Of a stretch of DNA of 64,000 bases, positions 8,763-16,586 are shown piece by piece. The notes beneath the pieces were generated by a model. That model was not told the DNA's origin, did not search any database, and saw nothing but the letters and a program-made list of their open reading frames with translations. How positions within the stretch are numbered: the first letter of the stretch is position 1; every line of letters starts with the position of its first letter. A program made the position numbers and the translations under genes. Source of the DNA: Thermotogae bacterium (lineage in GTDB: Bacteria > Thermotogota > Thermotogae > Petrotogales > Petrotogaceae); contig JACKPH010000004.1 of assembly GCA_024233675.1 (NCBI GenBank), positions 1 through 64,000 on the forward strand, given 5' to 3'.

Positions 8763-8845
8763 GCTGGCACTAATTTCAAGGTGGAAAAAATGTCCTAAAA
8801 ATGCTATAATCTTTTGTAGGAAAAGTAGGGTGAAAGAAAACGAGT

Positions 8846-8944
8846 ATGAAAGATATATTTATGGATACTGCAAAAGTTATGTCAAAAGGGCAAGTTACTA
8901 TTCCGAATTCCAAGGCTTTTATTGAAGGAAACATTGAAAAATAA
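8846..8944 (+). pseudogene. AbrB/SpoVT-type antitoxin remnant with internal deletion
   Basis: A 32-codon frame reads MKDIFMDTAKVMSKGQVTIP, the first strand-loop of an AbrB/MazE-like DNA-binding domain, then jumps to NSKAFIEGNIEK and a stop, so the rest of the swapped-hairpin domain is missing. Such antitoxin genes accompany toxin genes on conjugative elements; no matching toxin is seen beside it. It ends 19 bases before the AlbA_2 gene. Confidence 0.6.
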
Positions 8945-8963
8945 AGGTGGTGAAATAACGTAG

Positions 8964-10382
8964 ATGACTATAGATGAAATAAAAAAGCTAATTCAAAACG
9001 GAGAAAAGATAGATGTTGAATTTAAAGAATCCAAGAATGCTTTAACCAAAGATATCTTTGACACAGTATGCTCTTTCAACAATAGAAATGGAGGACATAT
9101 TTTACTTGGTATAAATGATAAAAGAGACATTGTTGGTGTTAGTGAGGATAAAATAGATAAGGTTATTAAAGAATTTACAACATCTATCAACAATCAGCAG
9201 AAGATGAATCCGCCACTTTATTTATTGCCGAAAGTATTTGAAATTGACGGTAAAAAAGTAATTTATATCAGAGTGCCTGAAGGTTATCAGGTATGCAGGC
9301 ATAATGGTAGAATATTGGACAGGTCTTATGAAGGAGACATTAATATCACAAACCATGCAGAACTGGTCTATAAGCTATATGCAAGGAAACAGGGAAGCTA
9401 TTTTGTGAATAAGGTGTATCCAAACCTCGATATTGAATTTCTTGATACTTCTATTATTTATAAAGCTAAGAACATGGCAGCCGCTCGAAATAAAAATCAT
9501 GTTTGGGAAAATATGAGCGCTGATGAGTTACTCCGAAGTGCAAATCTCATTCTGACAGATCCGGAGACAAAGCGTGAAGGTATTACATTAGCAGCCATTT
9601 TGTTATTTGGAAAAGATAACTCTATTATGTCAGTCCTTCCACAACATAAAACCGATGCAATATTTAGAGTTGAAAACAAGGATAGATATGATGATAGAGA
9701 TGTTGTAATAACAAATTTGATTGATAGCTACGATAGGCTTATAGCATTTGGACAAAAGCATTTAAATGACTTATTTGTATTAGACGGAATCGTAAATGTC
9801 AATGCAAGGGATAGGATACTTAGAGAAATTGTTTCTAATACATTGGCTCACAGAGATTATTCAAGTGGGTTCCCTACAAAAATGATTATTGACGATGAGA
9901 AGATTACGATTGAAAATAGTAACTTGACTCATGGTATGGGAGCATTGGATTTACAAAAGTTTGAGCCTTTCCCTAAAAATCCGGCTATCTCAAAAGTATT
10001 TAGAGAAATAGGACTTGCTGATGAACTGGGTTCCGGTATGAGAAACACCTATAAATATACAAGGCTATATTCAGGTGTTGATCCTCTGTTTGAGGAGGGA
10101 GATATATTTAGAACGATTATTCCTTTGAAGAAAATAGCGACTCAGAAGGTGGGTGGAGAGAATGTCCCTCGAAATGTCCCTCAAGATGTCCCTCGAATGT
10201 CCTTCGAAGAAATTAAAAACATAATCAAAGATATGATTAAAGAGGATAGTAGAGTTAGTCGTAAAGATATAGCTATAATATTGGGAGTTAGTGAAAAAAC
10301 TATTACAAGATATATAAAAGAAATTCCTAATATTAAGTATGTTGGGAAAGGAAAAAATGGTCATTGGGAACTGAATGAATAG
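8964..10382 (+). CDS. AlbA_2 (Schlafen-like) / HATPase_c_4 putative transcriptional regulator
   Basis: 472 residues. Domains in order: AlbA_2 at about residues 10-125 (VEFKESKNALTKDIFDTVCSF, NGGHILLGINDK); a middle region; a GHKL-type ATP-binding domain about 260-380 (REIVSNTLAHRDYSSG as N-box, then DELGSGMRNTYKY); and a C-terminal winged helix (SRKDIAIILGVSEKTITRYIKEI, about 425-447). A short VPRNVPQDVPRM linker repeats the pattern VP-x-x-VP. The family occurs widely on mobile elements and near defence genes; its biochemical role is not settled. RBS GGTGG is about 12 bases upstream. The frame is complete, unlike its neighbours. Confidence 0.85.
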   Translation: MTIDEIKKLIQNGEKIDVEFKESKNALTKDIFDTVCSFNNRNGGHILLGINDKRDIVGVSEDKIDKVIKEFTTSINNQQKMNPPLYLLPKVFEIDGKKVIYIRVPEGYQVCRHNGRILDRSYEGDINITNHAELVYKLYARKQGSYFVNKVYPNLDIEFLDTSIIYKAKNMAAARNKNHVWENMSADELLRSANLILTDPETKREGITLAAILLFGKDNSIMSVLPQHKTDAIFRVENKDRYDDRDVVITNLIDSYDRLIAFGQKHLNDLFVLDGIVNVNARDRILREIVSNTLAHRDYSSGFPTKMIIDDEKITIENSNLTHGMGALDLQKFEPFPKNPAISKVFREIGLADELGSGMRNTYKYTRLYSGVDPLFEEGDIFRTIIPLKKIATQKVGGENVPRNVPQDVPRMSFEEIKNIIKDMIKEDSRVSRKDIAIILGVSEKTITRYIKEIPNIKYVGKGKNGHWELNE

Positions 10383-10496
10383 CAGTAAATTGCAATATCA
10401 TGATTTATGATGTTGTGAATGAGACATAAAACCCGTAAAATAAGGCTTTTTAGCAAGTCAGAATAGAAAATTTAAGTTGCAGCACACAGAATTTAA

Positions 10497-10528
10497 AGGT
10501 GATTAGAGTAAATCTAACCGCCTTTTTT
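10497..10528 (+). terminator. Hairpin with T-run before the ArdC-like remnant
   Basis: AGGTGATTAGA (10497-10507) pairs with TCTAACCGCCT (10513-10523) with one mismatch, then six T. It could end the AlbA_2 transcript or act as a leader attenuator of the next frame, whose RBS follows at 10542. Confidence 0.6.
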
Positions 10529-10553
10529 GTTTTAAAAAAAGAAGGAGGTAAAC

Positions 10554-10916
10554 ATGCGAATAAATGATTTTCATAACATTTTGGAGCTTATAAAACAAGA
10601 TGTTATGCATATGAAGCAGAGTATCTGAAGCTCTTAAAAGTTGTCGGAAATAACCAGAAATACGATTTTAGAAGTCAGTTAAGTATTTATGATAAAAATC
10701 CTGAAGCGACAGCTTGTGACATTGGAGAGAACGCTTCGGAAGAACCGTTAGGCTAGATCAAAAGGGTATCCCCATTTTAGAGGACTATGGCACATACAAA
10801 AATGTGGACTATATCTTTGATCTAATTCAGACCATTTCTAAAAATAGAGATGTTAATGAGATAAACCTTAGTCAAGCAACGAGGTTAATAAATTGTGTTC
10901 TTATCCAACAGACAAC
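10554..10916 (+). pseudogene. ArdC-like ssDNA-binding domain protein remnant of a conjugative element
   Basis: A strong RBS (AAGGAGG, 10542-10548) precedes ATG 10554 (MRINDFHNILELIKQDV), but the frame stops at codon 25. Other frames continue the same protein: EYLKLLKVVGNNQKYDFRSQ, then LSIYDKNPEATAC, then, after a deletion, RERFGRTVRLDQKGIPILED and YGTYKNVDYIFDLIQTISKN. This is the N-terminal region of the large ArdC-like/helicase proteins carried by Gram-positive conjugative elements. At least two frameshifts or deletions and loss of everything downstream make it non-functional. The last frame runs straight into att scar C. Confidence 0.65.
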
Positions 10917-10917
10917 A

Positions 10918-10953
10918 CATGTGAAAACAGTAGTAATAATTACACGCAAATAA
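10918..10953 (+). repeat. att-like scar C: last 11 codons of rlmD/rumA
   Basis: Encodes HVKTVVIITRK and a stop, differing from scar A by one residue (K for E). The DNA before it belongs to the ArdC-like remnant, not to rlmD, so it is a right-end type junction. Confidence 0.7.
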
Positions 10954-11230
10954 ACAGTCAAAATTAAAAAAGTTAATAATACAAGTATTATTCATTTAAA
11001 AATAACAGAAACAGAGCTTATGCTCTGTTTTTTTATTTTATAATAAAAATATTTTTTAAATATAACATTTTATCAATTTATTAGAAAAATAATAAAAATA
11101 TTTTATTTTTATTTGTTATAATAAAAATATAAATTTAATATTTTAAAAATGAATAAATTTATTAATTAATTCAAATATATTTATGCTCAGGATGCAGCAG
11201 AATATTTAAGAAAAACAGAAAAAAATGAAT
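10918..11230 (+). repeat. Long direct repeat, copy C, with intact terminator
   Basis: Second copy of the rlmD tail plus downstream DNA found at 4764-5085. Here the terminator is uninterrupted: AAACAGAGC (11009-11017) with GCTCTGTTT (11022-11030) and a run of T to 11034. The rest, up to the AbiE promoter at 11402, is AT-rich and holds no gene I can support. Confidence 0.7.
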
Positions 11231-11411
11231 ACTATATATAAAAAGACCATTAATAAAAAATACAAAGATGACATTCTCTAAAATCATTAAAATGTTATAT
11301 ACGTTTTCTACCTATTATTTATAAAGAAATATTTCAAGTTTCCATTGGCGATATTAAGCTGACAACTAATTTATTTAATCTTAAATATTTAGTGTCACTG
11401 AAATGTTAAGA

Positions 11412-11451
11412 TTGACTTTTTGCACCAAATATTATATAATATTTGGTGCAA
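11412..11451 (+). promoter_or_regulatory. AbiE promoter with perfect 32-bp palindromic operator
   Basis: -35 TTGACT (11412-11417), 17-bp spacer, -10 TATAAT (11435-11440). A perfect inverted repeat at 11420-11451 (arm TTGCACCAAATATTA, centre TA) covers the spacer, the -10 and the start. AbiEi antitoxins are known to bind inverted repeats at their own promoter, so this is the likely autoregulatory site. Confidence 0.8.
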
Positions 11452-11468
11452 AGGAGATGAAATAATAG

Positions 11469-12068
11469 ATGAATTATAAACAAAAAATATTAGAGAGAAT
11501 CAATAATTTAAGTTCTAATCAGGTTTTTATCTCAAATGATTTTTTCGATATTGCAGAATATGAAACTATTCGTAGCACACTAAATCGTCTTGTAGAAGAT
11601 GAAAAGATAAGTCGTATTATGAACGGCATTTACTATAAACCTAAATACATTGATCTGATTGGAGAATATGAAGCACCATCAGTAAATGAAGTAGCAAAGG
11701 CTCTCGCAAGAAAATATAATTGGACGATTGCACCATCTGGAAATACGGCTCTCAATTTATTAGGCTTATCTGCTCAAGTACCGGCTAAATGGACATATAT
11801 ATCAGACGGAAGATATGCTGACTTTAGTTTTGGAAATATAATGATTGAATTCAAGCATAGAAATAACGGTGATATTTCAAAAATGTCAACTCTTACAGCA
11901 ATGGTTATACAGGCTATCAAAGCAATCGGAAAAAACAATGTTAATGATGAGCAGATAGATTATTTGAAAACAAAATTATCCGACAAAGAAAAAAAAGAAT
12001 TGTTGAAGGACGGAAAAACTACAAGTATTTGGGTGTATAATGTTCTCAGAAAAATTTGCGAGGTGTAA
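11469..12068 (+). CDS. AbiEi-like / DUF6088 antitoxin
   Basis: 199 residues. An N-terminal winged helix (about 1-65: ISNDFFDIAEYETIRSTLNR, then LVEDEKISRIMNGIYYKP) is followed by the AbiEi-type C-terminal domain (APSGNTALNLLGLSAQVPAK, FGNIMIEFKHRNNGD). In AbiE systems this protein is both antitoxin and repressor. ATG 11469 follows AAGGAG (11451-11456). It ends two bases before the original ATG of the nucleotidyltransferase gene, the usual coupled order antitoxin-toxin. The gene is intact while its partner is not. Confidence 0.85.
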   Translation: MNYKQKILERINNLSSNQVFISNDFFDIAEYETIRSTLNRLVEDEKISRIMNGIYYKPKYIDLIGEYEAPSVNEVAKALARKYNWTIAPSGNTALNLLGLSAQVPAKWTYISDGRYADFSFGNIMIEFKHRNNGDISKMSTLTAMVIQAIKAIGKNNVNDEQIDYLKTKLSDKEKKELLKDGKTTSIWVYNVLRKICEV

Positions 12069-12070
12069 AA

Positions 12071-13216
12071 ATGTTTGAGTTTAAACAAATTCCAAAAACA
12101 GAATTAGAATAAGTAATCAGAAATGCTTCTCAGATAATCGGAGTGAATGAAGTAATTCTTGAAAAAGATTATTGGGTATGCTTTGTACTTAATTACCTAT
12201 TTTCCAAGTGTAAATGGAAGAACGCTTTTACTTTTAAGGGCGGAACAAGCCTTTCAAAATGCTTTAATCTAATTCAGAGGTTTTCTGAAGATATTGATTT
12301 AATACTCGATTGGACGGTTATAGGATATAACTTTGATGAACCATGGAAAAATCGTTCCAACACGAAACAAGACAAGTTCAACAAAGAATCTAACCAAAAA
12401 ACGGAGGAATTTTTAAAAAGTGAGTTTCTACCTCAAATCGAGAAGGATTTTAGAAATATGTTAAATGATGAGTTTAGGATAAGTATAGATAATAAAGATC
12501 CACAAACACTACTTTTCGAGTATCCTAAAATTTTCAATTCTTCTTATTTAACCCAGGCGTTAAGACTTGAGATCGGAACACTTGCAGCATGGACACCTTC
12601 GGAAGTTATTAACATAGTACCTGAGGTACAAAAAATTTATCCACAACTGTTTAAAGGAAATTTCATAGCTGTAAGAGCGGTTCTTCCTGAAAGAACATTC
12701 TGGGAAAAGGCAACAATTCTTCATCATGAAGCAAACAGGCCAAAAGAACTTCCAATGCCAAAACGATATGCAAGACATTATTATGACTTATTTTGTATTG
12801 CAAATACAAAATATAAGGATAAAGCATTTCAAAATTTAGAGCTTCTTGAAAAAGTAGTACAGTTTAAACAAAAATTTTATCCGAGAAAATGGGCAAAATA
12901 TGAAGAAGCACTTTCAAAAACTATAAGACTTATACCAGACAATTATAGATTTAAAGAAATTAAAGAAGATTACAAAAATATGAGTGAAATGTTCTTTGGA
13001 GATTATCCAAAATTTGATGAAGTCATGAATAAAATAATTAAATTAGAAGAAGAAATACATAAATACTTAGATATTATTCCTACCATTCGTGGCATCAACG
13101 GCACAGAATTAGTAGATTTGGTTTTGAAGTATTACGATGAACTGAGTGATAAATACAAAAAGATGATTCCTTTGAAGATTGTTTACATTCCTGTTGCAAA
13201 GGAAGATGTTGAATGA
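12071..13216 (+). pseudogene. AbiEii nucleotidyltransferase toxin with a nonsense codon at position 14
   Basis: From ATG 12071 the frame reads MFEFKQIPKTELE, then TAA (12110-12112), then VIRNASQIIGVNEVILEKDY in the same frame to 13216. Without the stop it would be 381 residues, normal for AbiEii. The catalytic motifs remain: FKGGTSLSK (G-S motif) and SEDIDLIL (paired acidic residues). Re-initiation at GTG 12143 would give 357 residues starting just before the EKDYWVCF helix, but no good RBS precedes it. The toxin is therefore absent, shortened or poorly made. Family role: GTP-dependent nucleotidyl transfer in abortive infection. Confidence 0.8.
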
Positions 13217-13232
13217 TTTGGAGGGTGATAAT

Positions 13233-14216
13233 GTGTATGAACATGGAGAATTAATAATTTACCAGACCGAAGATGGTTTGACAAAAATAGATGTCACTAT
13301 GCAGGATGAAACAGTGTGGTTAAATCAGGCTGATATGTCAACGCTTTTTCAAACGACAAAGCAGAATATTAGTCTGCATATAAGTAATATCTTTAAAGAT
13401 GGTGAACTTGACAGTATTTCAGTTGTCAAGGAATACTTGACAACTGGTGCTGATGGGAAAAAATATAAAACGAAATTCTACAATCTTGATGTTATCATCT
13501 CCGTTGGCTATCGAGTTAAATCCCAGCGTGGTGTGCAGTTCCGTATCTGGGCCACAAATATCCTAAAGGAATACATCAAAAAAGGCTTTGCAATGGATGA
13601 TGACCGCCTGAAAGAGCTTGGTGGCGGCGGATACTTTAAGGAGTTGCTGGAAAGAATCAGTGACATCCGAGCATCAGAAAAGGTATTCTACCGTCAGGTG
13701 TTGGAAATCTATGCGACCAGTGTTGACTACGACCCGACAGCAGCTGTTTCTGTTCAGTTTTTCAAACGAGTACAGAATAAGATTCACTATGCGATTTCAG
13801 GTGAAACGGCAGCAGAGGTTATCTACCATCGTGCGGATGCAGAGAAGGATTTTATGGGTTTGATGACCTTTTCCGGTGACCAGCCGACTTTACGAGAAGC
13901 GAAAGTTGCAAAGAACTATCTAGATGAGAAAGAACTTCGTGCAATGGGCCAGCTTGTTTCTGGATACCTTGATTTTGCCGAGAGACAGGCAGAACGTGAG
14001 ATTCCAATGACAATGGCAGACTGGGCAAAGCACCTTGATGGAATCCTAACCTCAACAGGTGAAAATCTTTTGAGTGGAAATGGAAGAATCAGCCATAATC
14101 AGGCAATGGATAAAGCCCAGACAGAATACAAGAAATACAAAGCTAAAACGCTCAGCAGCGTGGAAAAGGATTATTTGGATAGTATCAAGCTACTGGAGCA
14201 AAAAGGCAAGAAATAG
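13233..14216 (+). CDS. rhuM: RhuM family protein
   Basis: About 327 residues from GTG 13233, chosen because GGAGGG (13220-13225) sits 7 bases upstream; ATG 13206 in the same frame overlaps the abiEii end and lacks a spaced RBS. Typical RhuM features: TEDGLTKIDVTMQDETVWLN, then QADMSTLFQTTKQNISLHI (an HTH-like N-terminus), YRVKSQRGVQFRIWATNILK and a long helical C-terminus. RhuM proteins are common on pathogenicity and defence islands; their activity is unproven. From about 13490 the base composition becomes clearly richer in GC than the first 250 bases, suggesting a recombinant gene. Confidence 0.85.
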   Translation: MYEHGELIIYQTEDGLTKIDVTMQDETVWLNQADMSTLFQTTKQNISLHISNIFKDGELDSISVVKEYLTTGADGKKYKTKFYNLDVIISVGYRVKSQRGVQFRIWATNILKEYIKKGFAMDDDRLKELGGGGYFKELLERISDIRASEKVFYRQVLEIYATSVDYDPTAAVSVQFFKRVQNKIHYAISGETAAEVIYHRADAEKDFMGLMTFSGDQPTLREAKVAKNYLDEKELRAMGQLVSGYLDFAERQAEREIPMTMADWAKHLDGILTSTGENLLSGNGRISHNQAMDKAQTEYKKYKAKTLSSVEKDYLDSIKLLEQKGKK

Positions 14217-14259
14217 TTCAAGTTGATACGTCAAAAATCAAAGTTGAGGCGATTGCGCT

Positions 14260-14308
14260 AAAAGCCCACATTCCCTGCCGCATATAATATAAGTAGGAAT
14301 GTGCTTTT
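14260..14308. repeat. Inverted repeat after rhuM
   Basis: AAAAGCcCACATTCC (14260-14274) pairs with GGAATGTGCTTTT (14296-14308), with one unpaired base. It is a likely terminator for rhuM or a mobile-element end; no other feature lies between rhuM and att scar D. Confidence 0.5.
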
Positions 14309-14396
14309 GGAACTGTTTCTACGAACATAAAGAATGGAGTAGATATGTTTCCATAAACGATAGTTGGCATTTGACGTACTTACTATCAACTCGTTC

Positions 14397-14421
14397 CATG
14401 TTGAGACGGTAGTATTGATGT
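14397..14421 (+). repeat. att-like scar D: rlmD tail interrupted by a group II intron (5' part)
   Basis: Encodes HVETVVLM plus the first base of the next codon, then the intron. The 3' part is 16325-16341. Joined, the exons read HVETVVLMSRVKE and a stop. The bases before 14397 do not continue rlmD. Confidence 0.75.
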
Positions 14422-16324
14422 GTGCGTCCAGCCAAGCTGGCAAATGCTAACAGGTGAAAGTCCTGTAGAGGTAAAGGTAGGGAAGCCTCTTAGTCAGTAA
14501 CCAACGTAGTGAGAGATTGGTGCGTTGAAGCGTTACGGAATGTTCAGAAATGAGCAGACAAACTGATGGGTTGTAACATAAAGTGAATACTGCCGCACCG
14601 TTATTGACATCCTCGTATGAGGACAACAGAGAGCCGAGCTGCGACATCAACAGCGAAGGCAGCAGACGGTATGAAGAACCCTAATTGCAATACCTAAGAA
14701 CTCTGCGGTGTAGAGGTAGCGACACGTCAGGAAAGTATTTGTCGGAACTGGAGAGAACCTACTTTGCACAGTGAAACTGTAAAGAGGTGGCATATAAGCG
14801 AAAGTGAAATTGTCCATCTGCAAAGAGGTAGTCAGAAGTGCCCATAGTACCTACGATTGTGCAGACAACAAAACTGCACATAGGAAAGGGGCACAACTTT
14901 ATTCACGTCTATGAAGGAGGTAGGAATAGGTGATTGTCAAAGAGACTAAGAACACCCATGAAAAGGTTCGAGACTTTCAGAATAGACTATACCTTACAGC
15001 CAAAACAAATAAGAAATGAAGATTTCATGCAATGTATGATAAGATATACCGCAAGGATATTTTAGAAGAAGCATGGAAACGAGTGAAAACCAATGGTGGA
15101 GCAGGTGGAATCGATAAAGTCAGCATAGACGATGTGAAAGCATACGGGGAGGAAAAACTTCTCGGTGAAATAGCAGAGGAACTGAAGGGTGATTTATATC
15201 GGTGCAAGCCTGTAAGAAGAACCTATATTCCAAAAGCAGATGGAAGTAAAAGAGCGTTAGGGATTCCTACAATCAAGGACAGAATTGTGCAAATGGCAAC
15301 AAAAATAGTGGTAGAACCTGTGTTTGAAGCGGATTTTCAGAACTGTTCTTATGGATTTCGTCCCAAACGAAGTGCAAAACAGGCGATGGATAAAATCTTT
15401 GAAGTGGCAGATGCGGGAAATGCACTATGGGTTATAGATGCGGACATAAAAGATTATTTTGGAAGCATCAACCATGAGAAGCTTATGCTTTTAGTAGAAC
15501 AACGAATTTCGGATAGAAAAGTGTTGAAGCTAATAAGAGAATGGCTGAGGGCAGGTATCATGGAAGCAGGGGGTTACTGTGAAAGTACAGTAGGAGCACC
15601 GCAAGGCGGAGTGATTTCACCTTTGTTATCGAATATATATCTGAATTACTTTGATATATATTGGAACCGTAAATTTGCACATTTAGGGGAGCTTGTGCGC
15701 TATGCAGATGACTTTGTAATCCTTAGCAAAAGAATGGCACAGGCAGAACAAGCTATGCAGGCAGTTCAATGGATAATGAGAAAATTGGAACTGAAGATGC
15801 ATAGTGAAAAGACCAGACTGGTGGATATGTATTTTGGGAAAGATAGCTTTGATTTTCTTGGCTTTAATAATCGATTTCAAAGAAGTAGAAATAAAAACTG
15901 GAAATGGTATTGGACATTGCATCAGACGCCATCTAATAAATCCATGAAGAAAATGAGGGCAAATATCAAAGCGGTGTTTGCAAGCCCTGGTAGGTTGCAG
16001 TGGAGCATTGAGGATATGATAAAAATGCTCAATCCCAAAGTTGTAGGTATGAGAAACTACTATACAAGACGATTCTCAAGGCAAAAGCTATGGAAGATAG
16101 ATAAATACATTAATCGAAAATTCACAAAATGGTACAACCGTAAAAGGCAACGCAACTACAGAATGGGAAATGCAGTTAAAATAGCTGAATTAACCAGTAA
16201 TGCAGGACTTTTACGGATGTGTGGTTGAATGCTGAAGGAAGAAGAATATCGGAAAGCCGTATGCGGGAAAACCGCACGTACGGTTTGATGAGGGGGCGGT
16301 GGCAATCCCACGGCTCTACTCTAT
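14422..16324 (+). mobile_element. Group II intron inserted in an rlmD tail
   Basis: The 5' end is GTGCGTCCAGCC (GUGYG consensus). Near the 3' end, AGCCGTATGCGGG... (from 16253) to ...CCGCACGTACGGTT form the domain V hairpin, followed by a domain VI stem and the end CTCTACTCTAT (16314-16324). Both boundaries were fixed by the reading frame of the flanking rlmD tail. The intron is about 1903 bases and carries a reverse transcriptase gene in its domain IV. Confidence 0.85.
14930..16228 (+). pseudogene. Group II intron reverse transcriptase/maturase with an early TGA
   Basis: The natural start is GTG 14930, 9 bases after AAGGAGG. The frame gives MIVKETKNTHEKVRDFQNRL, then YLTAKTNKK, then TGA (15017-15019, codon 30), then RFHAMYDKIYRKDILEEAWK and on to 16228. 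Downstream the protein has all RT blocks, including IPTIKDRIVQMA, FRPKRSAKQAMD, GAPQGGVISPLLSNIYL and the catalytic YADDFVIL, then the maturase X domain (GMRNYYTRRFSRQKLWKID). There is no HNH endonuclease domain. Restart at ATG 15032 would give 398 residues lacking only the first 34, so some activity is possible. Confidence 0.85.
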
Positions 16325-16586
16325 CAAGGGTAAAAGAATAAGGGTAATAAGAAGCCTGTAAATAAAGGCTTTCCGGGGGTTTAGAGCAAAAATCTGATTT
16401 GTTAGAATCGTGAAAATATCTGTTCGTGGGAACAAGTCCAAAGGTATGATTTTGAACGTGACAGAGCGATTTAGATAACATGGGTTTGCGTGTGGTCGAT
16501 TTAGATTACATCGGCTTGCAGTGGTCAATTTAGATGTTTTACATATTTACACCTTTGCAGTATGCTTGTTATAAAGGTGGGGGAGA
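16325..16586 (+). mobile_element. 3' exon of scar D and a possible IS21-type terminus
   Basis: 16325-16341 completes the rlmD tail (SRVKE stop). After that no gene is seen before 16587. At 16465-16540 an imperfect direct repeat of about 30 bases (GATTTAGATAACATGGG..., GATTTAGATTACATCGG..., AATTTAGATG), each unit bounded by TGGTC, resembles the tandem repeats at IS21-family ends. No transposase remains. Confidence 0.4.

Noticed and set aside
14930..15035. TGA read as tryptophan or selenocysteine in the intron protein
   Set aside because: All other genes here use TGA only as stop or not at all inside frames, no SECIS-like hairpin follows, and relatives have a basic residue at this place; a nonsense mutation is simpler.
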